From ZLKRG08 sp963977625 (lineage in GTDB: Bacteria; Actinomycetota; Actinomycetes; Nanopelagicales; Nanopelagicaceae), in contig CAXBPX010000020.1 in assembly GCA_963977625.1 (NCBI GenBank), forward strand, positions 1 to 15,605: a DNA stretch of 15,605 nt. Direction: 5' to 3'. Shown piece by piece: positions 1-7,953 of the stretch. The position numbers were made by a program, and so were the translations under genes. The first letter of the stretch is position 1; each line of letters begins with the position of its first letter. Below the pieces are notes generated by a model. The model was not told the DNA's origin and made no database searches. It was given only the letters and a program-made list of their open reading frames with translations.

Positions 1-1
1 T

Positions 2-973
2 GATGGTTCCATCGCTTATGCGGAAAATCCTCCAAAGAAATACCAAGATATTTATCCAATTAATTTTGATCAGGATTATCAAGGAATTCTCAATGAATCG
101 CTACGAATTTTACGACTTTGGATTTCTAAAGGCGTAAAAATTTTCCGAGTGGATAACCCACACACTAAGCCAGTACATTTTTGGCAGGAATTATTAACCA
201 TTATTTACAAAGAGCACCCAGAAGTAATTTTCTTAGCTGAAGCTTTCACAAAACCTGCCATGATGCATGCCTTAGGTAAAGCTGGATTTCAACAGTCATA
301 CACATATTTCACTTGGCGCACTAGCAAAGAAGAATTGACTAATTACGGTAATGAAGTTGCGCACTGGACAAGCGCATTCTTCCGTCCAAATTTTTGGGTG
401 AATACTCCTGATATTTTGCCTTATCACCTTCAAAACGGAAATCCAGCGATGTTTGCACTCCGTGCAGTTCTAGCTGCAACTTTAACTCCATCTTGGGGTA
501 TGTATGCCGGTTATGAACTTTATGAATCAAAGCCATTAGCTGAAGGCAAAGAAGAATATTGGGATTCTGAAAAATATCAGATCAAAAACCGAGATTGGGA
601 AGGTGCTGCTAAGAAAGGCTTAACTCTGGCACCATTTATTTCACAGTTAAATAAAATCCGCAAAGAGAATATTGCATTACAAAGATTAAGAAATTTACAG
701 TTTCACCACACTGAAAGTGGCGCCATCATTGCCTATTCAAAACGAGAAGGCGAGAACTTAATCTTAGTTGTTGTAAATTTAGATCCCACTTACGCTCAAG
801 AAACCACGGTTCATTGGAATATGCAGGCATTAGGTATTAATCAAGAACAATTCAAAGTCACTGATTTACTTGATGGGACTGTTCACCACTGGTCTGCACA
901 TACATTTATTCGACTACAACCAAGTCGTCCAGTTGGAAAAGTTGCCCATATCGTCAAAGTAGAGCTCAAATGA
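2..973 (+). CDS. glgE: Alpha-1,4-glucan:maltose-1-phosphate maltosyltransferase GlgE, C-terminal part (5' end outside window)
   Basis: GlgE transfers maltosyl units from maltose-1-phosphate to the non-reducing end of an alpha-1,4-glucan (GH13_3) in the cytoplasm. The frame is open from base 2 and gives about 323 residues, the second half of a protein usually 650-700 residues long. The first GTG at 149 lies inside the catalytic motif and is not a start. Visible GlgE signatures are AYAENPPKKYQDIYPINFD upstream of the active site, then RVDNPHTKP with nucleophile Asp at visible residue 51, FLAEAFTKP with acid/base Glu at 80, and NTPDIL with the third Asp at 137. The spacings of 29 and 86 residues match Streptomyces GlgE Asp394/Glu423/Asp480. 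The rest is the C-terminal beta domain. Its TGA overlaps the glgB start (ATGA at 970-973), so the two are co-translated. The identification is firm; only the N-terminus is unseen. Confidence 0.97.
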   Translation, partial: DGSIAYAENPPKKYQDIYPINFDQDYQGILNESLRILRLWISKGVKIFRVDNPHTKPVHFWQELLTIIYKEHPEVIFLAEAFTKPAMMHALGKAGFQQSYTYFTWRTSKEELTNYGNEVAHWTSAFFRPNFWVNTPDILPYHLQNGNPAMFALRAVLAATLTPSWGMYAGYELYESKPLAEGKEEYWDSEKYQIKNRDWEGAAKKGLTLAPFISQLNKIRKENIALQRLRNLQFHHTESGAIIAYSKREGENLILVVVNLDPTYAQETTVHWNMQALGINQEQFKVTDLLDGTVHHWSAHTFIRLQPSRPVGKVAHIVKVELK

Positions 974-2838
974 CCTCTTTCTTAAACCCACATTCATCAA
1001 TTGGAGAAATGGATTTACACCTTTTCAATGAAGGCCGTCATGAAAAGCTATGGGAAACTCTCGGCGCACAAGTAAAAAGAGATGAAAAAGGAAATTTAAT
1101 TGGTACTGCATTTAGCGTTTGGGCGCCGAATGCATCTGCAGTTTCATTAATACATGACCATAACTTTTGGGATAAAACTACAAATCCAATGGTCAAAATT
1201 GGTAACTCCGGAATCTGGGAGACTTTCTTGCCAGATGTTGGGCCAGGTTTAAAATATAAATTTGCAATTTGTAGTTCGTGGGGTCAGTGGGTTGATCATG
1301 CAGACCCAATGGCACGCCAATGCGAATTACCGCCGAGCACTGCTTCGATAGTCAATGAAACTAATTACTCTTGGAATGACCACAAATGGATGCAAAATCG
1401 TAAATCATTTGAATCTTGGCGCTCCCCTGTTGCAGTTTATGAAGTGCATTTAGGTTCTTGGAAAGTTGGACTTTCATACAAAGAATTAGCAGTTGAATTA
1501 ATTGATTACGTAACCGAACATGGATTTACCCATATTGAGTTTCTGCCAGTAACTGAACATCCTTATGCACCTTCTTGGGGTTATCAAGTAACTGGTTTTT
1601 TTGCGCCAACTTCCAGATTTGGAACTCCGGATGAATTTAGATATTTGGTTGATAAATTACATGAAGCTGGGATCGGAGTAATTCTTGATTGGGTTCCGGC
1701 GCACTTTCCTAAAGATGAATGGGCTTTAGCTAAGTTTGATGGCACTGCACTTTACGAACATGCGGATCCACGTCAGGGAGAGCATCCGGATTGGGGCACG
1801 CTGGTATTTAATTTTGGTCGCAATGAAGTTCGCAATTTCCTAGTGGCTAGCGCACTTTATTGGCTAGATGAATTCCATATTGATGGATTGCGTGTGGATG
1901 CAGTTGCATCAATGTTGTATTTAGATTATTCGCGTAAAGAAGGCGAATGGGTACCAAATCAATTTGGTGGACGTGAAAATTTAGAAGCAGTGCAATTCTT
2001 GCAAGAAGCTACCTCTACTGCTTACAAACATCATCCTGGCATCATGATGATTGCCGAAGAATCTACAGCTTGGCCAGGTGTCACTAAAGATACTGGATTT
2101 GGCGGTTTGGGTTTTGGTTATAAGTGGAACATGGGTTGGATGCATGACACTTTGCAATATTTATCTCACGAACCGATTCATCGTATGTATCACCATAATG
2201 AAATTACATTTTCAATTCTCTATGCGTGGAGTGAAAACTTCATGTTGCCACTTTCCCATGATGAAGTTGTGCATGGAAAAGGTTCACTGGTCAATAAGTT
2301 CTCCGGAGATCGCTGGCAGAAATTAGCGCAATTACGCGCGCTGTACGGATACATGTGGTCACATCCAGGTAAAAAGCTTTTGTTCATGGGATCTGAATTT
2401 GCTCAAAATGATGAGTGGAGCGCCACGGACGGGTTGCAATGGTATTTAACTCAATTTGACGAACATAAAGGTGTTCAAAAAGTAATTGCAGATATAAATC
2501 AAAAATACAAAGCAACACAAGCGCTTTGGCAGCGTGATAATTTTGCTGAAGGTTTCCAATGGTTAGTCGGAGACGATGGTGCGGCAAACGTAATTGCGTA
2601 TGCCCGTTGGTCTGATGATGGCAAACCATTGATATCGGTTACTAATTGGTCACCAGTTCCACATGAGCGTTATCGAATGTTTATTCCAAAACCTGGCAAG
2701 TATCGTGAAGTTTTAAATACCGATGATCTGAAATATGGTGGCTCTGGCGTAACAAATATGGAAGTTGTTGTTGGAGATGATTGCCACGGTACTTTGCGAA
2801 TCCCGCCACTTGCCACTATTTGGTTGGAACTGGCTTAA
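970..2838 (+). CDS. glgB: 1,4-alpha-glucan branching enzyme GlgB
   Basis: This GH13_9 enzyme introduces alpha-1,6 branches into the linear glucan made by GlgE. The protein has 622 residues. Residues about 43-125 form a CBM48 domain (AFSVWAPNASAVSLIHDHNFW), followed by the catalytic barrel with EVHLGSW near 158, nucleophile Asp310 (DGLRVDAV), acid/base Glu363 (MIAEES) and Asp431 (LSHDEVVHGKGSL). The spacings of 53 and 121 match E. coli Asp405/Glu458/Asp526. A beta domain ends the protein. It is shorter than the roughly 730-residue actinobacterial GlgB because the extra N-terminal N1 domain is missing; this short form is a known variant, not a truncation. The ATG overlaps the glgE stop, implying translational coupling. 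The 3' end overlaps the convergent MFS gene by 23 bp. Confidence 0.97.
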   Translation: MTSFLNPHSSIGEMDLHLFNEGRHEKLWETLGAQVKRDEKGNLIGTAFSVWAPNASAVSLIHDHNFWDKTTNPMVKIGNSGIWETFLPDVGPGLKYKFAICSSWGQWVDHADPMARQCELPPSTASIVNETNYSWNDHKWMQNRKSFESWRSPVAVYEVHLGSWKVGLSYKELAVELIDYVTEHGFTHIEFLPVTEHPYAPSWGYQVTGFFAPTSRFGTPDEFRYLVDKLHEAGIGVILDWVPAHFPKDEWALAKFDGTALYEHADPRQGEHPDWGTLVFNFGRNEVRNFLVASALYWLDEFHIDGLRVDAVASMLYLDYSRKEGEWVPNQFGGRENLEAVQFLQEATSTAYKHHPGIMMIAEESTAWPGVTKDTGFGGLGFGYKWNMGWMHDTLQYLSHEPIHRMYHHNEITFSILYAWSENFMLPLSHDEVVHGKGSLVNKFSGDRWQKLAQLRALYGYMWSHPGKKLLFMGSEFAQNDEWSATDGLQWYLTQFDEHKGVQKVIADINQKYKATQALWQRDNFAEGFQWLVGDDGAANVIAYARWSDDGKPLISVTNWSPVPHERYRMFIPKPGKYREVLNTDDLKYGGSGVTNMEVVVGDDCHGTLRIPPLATIWLELA

Positions 2839-3976
2839 ATACTCTAGTAAATAACCCCACAGAAATAACCAAAATCGCTGGAATCGTTAGCGCGATTTGC
2901 AAACCTGAAATTTGAGCTACAAACGCAATTAGCTGTTTAAGTATCCAAGAGAGCATTACGTTAACTGCACTTACTTGTCCAATAACGATACTTGATGGCA
3001 AATTTATTCGGGCATTTGCGATGTTTAGAAAAGATGGACCTATAAAGGAAGAACCTAATCCTGCTAGTGAAAATGTAATGATTAAACCGGTTAGACCAAA
3101 GATATGGATTCCCCAAATACCGATCAAAAATGAAGTGCCAGCCAAAATTCCGCCAAATCTAACTAAACGCGTAATTTTGAAGCGATTTCGTAATGGAGTA
3201 ATTGAAACTCTGCCAATAATCATAAATAGAGTAAAAAATAGAAATGGCAGCGGTGCCCAAGTGGCAGAAATTCCGCCATTTTCTTTGGCAAAAATTGCAG
3301 ACCAGTCTCCGATTGCGAATTCCAACATGATTCCAAAAATCAGTCCGAAATTAATCATCCAATCAAAATTGAATTTCCGTAAGTCATTTAAAATCGATTT
3401 ACTCACCTGATCATGCTTATTAGCTGGAACTAAAGTATCTTGACGCGTAATTATCACGATTAATGAAGAGAGAAAGCAGACTATTTGCAAGATAGTAATA
3501 TGCAAAGGAAGTGCAACTTTGCCGATTAAATACATAGATAGTAATGTCGATAAAAGCGATCCAGCTGACCAATAACCTGCCGCAGAAACAATTAGATTCT
3601 TACCGCCTCGATCTTGGTCGTAAAATGCTTGGGCATTATTTGCAATATGCAGTGTAGAAATAGAAAAACCAACCAAAATATTTATTATCAAGAATGCTTG
3701 AAGATTTGTTACATGGACAACCGCAATGTATGAAACACTTAAAATTGTTTGGCCAACTATGAGCATACGTTTGCCACCAAAATGGTCTACCAAATGTCCG
3801 ATAGTTAGCAGCGCCAAGAGTGAACCAAAAGCAGCCATACTTAGCAACGAACCAAATAGTCCGTTGTTTACACCTAAATTTGCTTTGAGTTCTGGGAATC
3901 TTGGCACCCACCCCATAATTCCTACGCCAAAAAAGAAGAAAAGCGCTTTAGTTAAAGCTACATCACGTTTTATCAA
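2816..3976 (-). CDS. MFS transporter, about 12 TM segments, YbjJ/sugar-efflux-like
   Basis: This 386-residue integral membrane protein of the major facilitator superfamily consists almost entirely of hydrophobic helices with a short central loop near residue 190-200. The N-terminal part has a YbjJ/FucP-like pattern (PRFPELKANLG near 25-35) and the loop 2-3 motif A, GHLVDHFGGKR at 60-70. Substrate and direction cannot be read from the sequence. The chosen start is a TTG whose TG is shared with the stop of the preceding gene (TTGA at 3976-3973); no better start exists before Met21, which would cut into the first helix. It is the last gene of a chain with the CnoX-like and DUF4032 genes and is probably expressed from their promoter. 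Its stop lies 23 bp inside the end of convergent glgB. Confidence 0.85.
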   Translation of the reverse strand: MIKRDVALTKALFFFFGVGIMGWVPRFPELKANLGVNNGLFGSLLSMAAFGSLLALLTIGHLVDHFGGKRMLIVGQTILSVSYIAVVHVTNLQAFLIINILVGFSISTLHIANNAQAFYDQDRGGKNLIVSAAGYWSAGSLLSTLLSMYLIGKVALPLHITILQIVCFLSSLIVIITRQDTLVPANKHDQVSKSILNDLRKFNFDWMINFGLIFGIMLEFAIGDWSAIFAKENGGISATWAPLPFLFFTLFMIIGRVSITPLRNRFKITRLVRFGGILAGTSFLIGIWGIHIFGLTGLIITFSLAGLGSSFIGPSFLNIANARINLPSSIVIGQVSAVNVMLSWILKQLIAFVAQISGLQIALTIPAILVISVGLFTRVFKPVPTK

Positions 3977-4833
3977 AATAAGGCACTCGCTAGATCTTTA
4001 CGCGCCTGGATCAATCGAGGATCTGCTGGATCTACCAATCCGAATAGATTTATCAAATGCTCCTTTGCCCGATTTTTATCTTCATCTGATAACTGTTTGA
4101 CGCAATTTAGTAAGCGATTAAAAGCGGATTCTAATTGGCCATTAGCAATTTCTAAATCTGCACAAATAATCTGAGCTTCGACATCTAAGGGATTTTTAGC
4201 TGCACTTTCTAATGCTGATTTGGCATCAACGCCTTGAGTGCGTTTGAGTAATTGCATTTGAGCTAAGCCTGATTTAGCCATGGCATCAGTTGGTTTACGC
4301 GCAACTAATTTTTCATAGGCGACGATAGCGCCAGCTAAATCTCCCTGTTGCAGAGCAGCCATTGCTTCATCTTCCTCAGGTTCAGTTCGCTCCACTGGAG
4401 CTTCTCCAATACCTTGTTCGGCTGCAATAGATAAAACTTTATCTAGCACCATTCGTAATTGCGCTTCTGGATAAGGATTTTCAAAGAGCGGCATTACTTG
4501 TTCTTTGACGATTGCGATTGCATAAGGCACTACTCGGGTCTGTAAAGCTTGGGCTACTTGCGGTTCCTTTTCGATTTCGACCGTAGCTAATTGCCAAGAT
4601 TCGTTATCGTCTTTATTTAATTTTCCAAGCAATGCCAATGTTTCACGAGATTCAGGAAACCGTTCAGACCAACAGAGAATCACTACCGCTTTGCTATTAG
4701 ATAACGGCATCAATTGATTCGGTAAATTTTCCGCAGTTGCCACAATTCCTGGCAAAGTTTGATTAACCTTTGATTCAGCAGGTTTTTTTAAAGTACTTAA
4801 ATCAAAAGCACTACCAAAGTTAGGTTGCTTCAC
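3973..4833 (-). CDS. CnoX/YbbN-like chaperone: thioredoxin fold without CxxC plus TPR region
   Basis: This 286-residue cytoplasmic protein resembles YbbN (CnoX), a holdase/co-chaperone family with an N-terminal thioredoxin domain and C-terminal TPR-like helices. The thioredoxin fold spans about residues 25-140. The stretch ILCWSERFPESR aligns with the usual FWAEWCGPCR, so CGPC is replaced by Phe59-Pro-Glu-Ser62 and the domain cannot act as a normal dithiol oxidoreductase. The cis-proline position is kept (VVP, Pro103). Residues about 165-286 are helical TPR-like repeats ending LASALF, a common ending in actinobacterial homologues. The start is a GTG overlapping the upstream stop (GTGA at 4833-4830), preceded by an AGGAG/GGAG ribosome-binding site. 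The family is clear; the clients are unknown. Confidence 0.88.
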   Translation of the reverse strand: MKQPNFGSAFDLSTLKKPAESKVNQTLPGIVATAENLPNQLMPLSNSKAVVILCWSERFPESRETLALLGKLNKDDNESWQLATVEIEKEPQVAQALQTRVVPYAIAIVKEQVMPLFENPYPEAQLRMVLDKVLSIAAEQGIGEAPVERTEPEEDEAMAALQQGDLAGAIVAYEKLVARKPTDAMAKSGLAQMQLLKRTQGVDAKSALESAAKNPLDVEAQIICADLEIANGQLESAFNRLLNCVKQLSDEDKNRAKEHLINLFGLVDPADPRLIQARKDLASALF

Positions 4834-6050
4834 TCTGACTCCACTCCTGAATCCATTCTTAGCGGCAAGATCTCATTTATATAGGCTTTTGCGGCAGCTT
4901 CCAAACCGACATCAAATCCAGCCTTTTCCGTCATATACCAACGGTTTTCTAGAATTTCATGAAACATCTGTGCTTTCTCAACTCGCCCTTGCAATTCATT
5001 TGGAATTAAATCTAGAATTTTAAAGAAGACACTATCAAGCCACTCTTTGGCCATTTCATCTTTACTGGTTTTAATTGGTTGGCGCGCATACCAACGATCA
5101 AAAGAGGCCAAGATTCGTTTTGCTTGCAACTCTTGGGCATCAAGGCCAAAGCGATTCTTTAATTTTGCCGTGTGGTAACCCGCTGCTACCAACCTTGGTT
5201 GGAAAGAGAGCATATGTGCTTCGTTATCTAATGAGACTTGCACCTCTTCAACTGCAAATCCAAGGTCATGAAGTTCGCGCATTGCTCGTTCGACAGCATG
5301 GCGATCATTTGGATCTAATTTCTTTGGATCTTTAAGTGCAGACCATAGTCTGCGATATCTTCGTTGCACCGCTTCGGATGCTCGGATGGGATCCATGCCT
5401 GCATAAAGAACGCCAGAAAGTTGCAAATCTTCTAGTTCTGCAGCGACATTGAAAAATGCAATTTCTAAATCATGTTCGCGTTGGCCATCTGAAAGTTTAG
5501 TCTGAAACTCTCCGGTTTCAGCATCTACTAAATATGCTGCAAAACTTTCGGCGTCTCTTCGAAAAAGCGTATTTGATAAGGAACAATCTCCCCACCAAAA
5601 GCCAAGTAGATGCAATTGCACTAATAGATACGCCAATGCGTTGGCCATATTGTTTATGTCATGCTCTGAGACTGATTGAGAAAGCACCACTCGATACGGA
5701 AGTGAATAAGGTAAGAAACGTGTGGCTATCGCACACGGCAACTCTTCACCATTCTTATCAGTACGACCTTCGATAACCGCAATTGGTTCTACGCTTGGCG
5801 CACCAAGTCTTTTTAATTCAATCAGCGCTTTATATTCGCGTTTAGCAAACTCAACTACCGTTTCTTTAACCGCGTAAATCTCTGAATTTGGATCAACTTC
5901 GTCCGCTCTTACTAAACGAACCACGTGACGCGAGATGCCGCGTTTTTCGGTCAGAATGGGGTCTTCGGGCCACTGCTCTAATGGTTCTTCCCAAGGTAGG
6001 CCAATTACTGCGCCAATCTCCTCGCCTAGACCCGTAATACGCAGTGACAT
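4830..6050 (-). CDS. DUF4032 protein with an intact kinase-like (LPS-kinase/RIO-type) active site
   Basis: This 406-residue cytoplasmic protein is recognisable as the actinobacterial DUF4032 family, annotated elsewhere as a lipopolysaccharide-kinase-like domain. Kinase landmarks are all present: YAVKET with Lys62, an alpha-C-like glutamate (REYKAL, Glu72), the catalytic loop HLLGFWWGDCSLSN with Asp155 and Asn160, and a DFG-like metal motif LVDAETGE with Asp176. Residues about 200-400 form a helical C-terminal domain specific to the family. The substrate is not known. A leaderless-type GAGAAT box lies 6 bases before its ATG, in the 44-bp gap shared with the divergent AI-2E gene. It is the first gene of the three-gene minus-strand chain and overlaps the CnoX-like gene by 4 bp, suggesting fixed stoichiometry. 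Confidence 0.9.
   Translation of the reverse strand: MSLRITGLGEEIGAVIGLPWEEPLEQWPEDPILTEKRGISRHVVRLVRADEVDPNSEIYAVKETVVEFAKREYKALIELKRLGAPSVEPIAVIEGRTDKNGEELPCAIATRFLPYSLPYRVVLSQSVSEHDINNMANALAYLLVQLHLLGFWWGDCSLSNTLFRRDAESFAAYLVDAETGEFQTKLSDGQREHDLEIAFFNVAAELEDLQLSGVLYAGMDPIRASEAVQRRYRRLWSALKDPKKLDPNDRHAVERAMRELHDLGFAVEEVQVSLDNEAHMLSFQPRLVAAGYHTAKLKNRFGLDAQELQAKRILASFDRWYARQPIKTSKDEMAKEWLDSVFFKILDLIPNELQGRVEKAQMFHEILENRWYMTEKAGFDVGLEAAAKAYINEILPLRMDSGVESE
4839..4848 (-). promoter_or_regulatory. Shine-Dalgarno site for the CnoX-like gene
   Basis: AGGAGTGGAG on the minus strand contains AGGAG and GGAG cores; the nearer ends 5 bases before the GTG start at 4833. It lies inside the end of the DUF4032 gene and supports the GTG start overlapping that gene's stop. 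It stands out in a window where most starts have no such site. Confidence 0.65.
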
Positions 6051-6056
6051 GAGGCT

Positions 6057-6062
6057 ATTCTC
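6057..6062 (-). promoter_or_regulatory. Candidate -10 box for the DUF4032 gene
   Basis: GAGAAT on the minus strand matches TATAAT at four of six positions and ends 6 bases before the ATG at 6050, consistent with a leaderless transcript. No clear -35 box is seen. The support is position and resemblance only. Confidence 0.4.
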
Positions 6063-6082
6063 TCGTAGATTGGTAAGTAAAT

Positions 6083-6088
6083 TAAACT
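6083..6088 (+). promoter_or_regulatory. Candidate -10 box for the AI-2E gene (leaderless geometry)
   Basis: TAAACT fits the actinobacterial TAnnnT pattern and is followed by 6 bases (ATTCGC), then the ATG at 6095, so transcription would begin at or next to the start codon. There is no room for a Shine-Dalgarno site after it. Confidence 0.55.
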
Positions 6089-6094
6089 ATTCGC

Positions 6095-7213
6095 ATGGCT
6101 ATTACTAAGCGCTTACGTAAAACTTCAGCAAAATCACCCAAATCAACTGAGAACTTCGGCACACCTGGTGCTCCAATTGAAAAAAGTTCACCTTTTTACT
6201 TTGGATTCTTAGCAACTTCAGGTGCGCTAACTGCCTTTGTTTTACTGCGATCTTTAGCAGCTGCTAGTCAAATTTTCGTACTACTTATTATCTCTATCTT
6301 CTTAGCAATGGGACTTAATCCAGCCGTAGAATTTTTCCGTAAACGAGGTTTGAGTCGTGGTGCTTCGGTATCTGCAATCCTGGGATTGGTACTTGTTTTT
6401 GTAATTATTTTAGCGTTCTTGGTAATTCCACCAGTGGTGCGTCAATCAACAAGTTTGATTGAAAACGCGCCAATGTTGCTAGATAATTTGAAAAATAATT
6501 CATTTATCAATGACATTAATAAACATTATGGAATTATCGATTCGCTAACCAAAAAAGTTAATTCAATTACTAGTGATGGCACACTTTTGATTTCAGCATT
6601 TGGAGGCATTGTCGGTGTCGGAAAGACATTTATTTCTGGGATTTTCACGGCACTAACTATTTTAGTTTTGACAATGTATTTCACGATTTCACTTCCAGAA
6701 GTCATCAGTCAAGCGCTTCGACTTGCGCCAGCATCTCGTCGCCCAAGAATTAGAGCGTTAACTGATGGCATTGTCTCAAGAATTGGTGCCTTCGTAGGAA
6801 GTCAGATTTCAGTTGCTTTCATCGCTGGTGTGGTCATGGCGATTTTCTGCGCCGTATTTGGGCTACCTTCACCAGTAGCACTGGGAATGTTAGTTTTCAT
6901 CTGCGGAATGATTCCATTAGTAGGACATTTTATTGGTTCGTCAATTCTTACAGTAGTAGGTCTAACTCAATCTGTAGCTTCAGGAATTGCAATTTTAGTT
7001 ATTTATTTGATTTATCAGCAGATTGAAAATTATGTGTTAATGCCAAAAATCATGCAGAAGTCACTTTCTATACCTGGTTTAGTAACCATTGTCAGTGCAC
7101 TAATTGGCGCTTCATTGTTAGGTTTAGTAGGCGGTATCTTGGCCGTGCCGATTGCCGCATCTATTTTGCTAATTCTTGAAGAAGTTGTTTATCCAAAAGC
7201 TGATCAAGCTTAA
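6095..7213 (+). CDS. AI-2E family transporter (PF01594-type membrane protein)
   Basis: This 372-residue membrane protein has a basic N-terminal tail (about 30 residues) and around eight hydrophobic segments, at about 36-75, 90-112, 165-200 and 235-360, with a hydrophilic amphipathic region at 113-160. The C-terminal block YQQIENYVLMPKIM (307-320), followed by PGLVTIVSALIGA and LLGLVGGILAVPIAA, is the family signature. Members have been linked to autoinducer-2 export, and others to sodium/proton antiport or general permease roles, so the substrate here is open. The ATG at 6095 fits a leaderless transcript: a TAAACT box ends 6 bases upstream. The gene converges on the hydrolase, sharing four bases (TTAA, 7210-7213) that contain both stop codons. 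Confidence 0.92.
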   Translation: MAITKRLRKTSAKSPKSTENFGTPGAPIEKSSPFYFGFLATSGALTAFVLLRSLAAASQIFVLLIISIFLAMGLNPAVEFFRKRGLSRGASVSAILGLVLVFVIILAFLVIPPVVRQSTSLIENAPMLLDNLKNNSFINDINKHYGIIDSLTKKVNSITSDGTLLISAFGGIVGVGKTFISGIFTALTILVLTMYFTISLPEVISQALRLAPASRRPRIRALTDGIVSRIGAFVGSQISVAFIAGVVMAIFCAVFGLPSPVALGMLVFICGMIPLVGHFIGSSILTVVGLTQSVASGIAILVIYLIYQQIENYVLMPKIMQKSLSIPGLVTIVSALIGASLLGLVGGILAVPIAASILLILEEVVYPKADQA

Positions 7214-7920
7214 ATTTCTACCGGCAACGGAAATTTTTCTGGCGCGACTTTCTTAACAATTTCATTATGCACAAATTGCACTGCAGGTTCGCCAAGCCAT
7301 AAATGTTTCATATTTACACCTTCAATAATCTCAATTTGAGGTATTGCTGCAAATTTTAGTTTTGCTGCTACTGGTGATAAATATTCATCGTGTTCTGGTA
7401 CTAAAGCAAGTACCGGCCGACCATCTTCAGCCCAAAATTTAAGTTCTTCTACATCGGTATACATCATTGGTGGGCTAAGCAGAATAATTCCTTTGAGCCG
7501 CGAATCGCGCGCATATTTCAAAGTTAATTCAGTGCCAAATGACCAACCGACTACCCAAAGATTTTCTAGTTTTAATTTATCAAGACAAAACTTAACCATC
7601 GCTTCTACATCATATTTTTCTGACTTTGTTTGATCGTAAGTGCCGGTACTGGTGCCTTGTTCACTACTTGTGCCCCTAGTATTAAATCTAACGATGGTTA
7701 AATCAGCTAAGGCTGGCAATCTATTAGCCGCTTTCTTGTAGACATGTGAATCCATCATTCCGCCACCAGTTGGGTTTGGATGGCACAATAAAAGCGCACC
7801 CCTGGATGGATTCAATGGTGTGGCGACTTCAACCACCAGTTCTATGCCATCTTCGGTAATTACCTTGGTTAATTCGCGCTTAGAGGGCAAAACTGTGCTT
7901 GGTCTCAATGTTTCAGCCAT
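7210..7920 (-). CDS. Alpha/beta hydrolase (dienelactone-hydrolase/esterase-like)
   Basis: This is a cytoplasmic serine hydrolase of 236 residues. Numbered from the chosen start, the nucleophile elbow is VGWSFG with Ser127, the acid is Asp178 in VPEHDEY, and the His is His206 in NMKHLW. The HPNPTGGG segment near 47-54 supplies oxyanion-hole residues typical of the YfhR/dienelactone-hydrolase-like group. The substrate is unknown. The ATG at 7920 (MAETLRPS) was preferred over an in-frame ATG at 7962 for two reasons: the longer form would run into the divergent aldehyde dehydrogenase start, and a TAGAAT box lies 7 bases before 7920, as expected for a leaderless mRNA. The longer form would add 14 residues. 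It converges with the AI-2E gene with overlapping stops. Confidence 0.88.
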   Translation of the reverse strand: MAETLRPSTVLPSKRELTKVITEDGIELVVEVATPLNPSRGALLLCHPNPTGGGMMDSHVYKKAANRLPALADLTIVRFNTRGTSSEQGTSTGTYDQTKSEKYDVEAMVKFCLDKLKLENLWVVGWSFGTELTLKYARDSRLKGIILLSPPMMYTDVEELKFWAEDGRPVLALVPEHDEYLSPVAAKLKFAAIPQIEIIEGVNMKHLWLGEPAVQFVHNEIVKKVAPEKFPLPVEI

Positions 7921-7927
7921 AGCGTAA

Positions 7928-7933
7928 ATTCTA
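7928..7933 (-). promoter_or_regulatory. Candidate -10 box for the alpha/beta hydrolase (leaderless geometry)
   Basis: TAGAAT on the minus strand matches TATAAT at five of six positions and is followed by 7 bases (TTACGCT), then the ATG at 7920. It supports the start at 7920 and argues against the one at 7962, whose coding sequence would span the promoter. Confidence 0.6.
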
Positions 7934-7941
7934 ATGCTCGT

Positions 7942-7947
7942 TACCAT
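7942..7947 (+). promoter_or_regulatory. Candidate -10 box for the aldehyde dehydrogenase (leaderless geometry)
   Basis: TACCAT fits TAnnnT and is followed by 6 bases (TTCCTC), then the ATG at 7954. It lies only 8 bases from the opposite-strand box of the hydrolase, so the two promoters are back to back within 33 bp. Confidence 0.55.
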
Positions 7948-7953
7948 TTCCTC

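Noticed and set aside
3021..4100. Plus-strand reading frames inside the MFS and CnoX-like genes
   Set aside because: They have no recognisable domain, and the minus-strand proteins have clear family features throughout.
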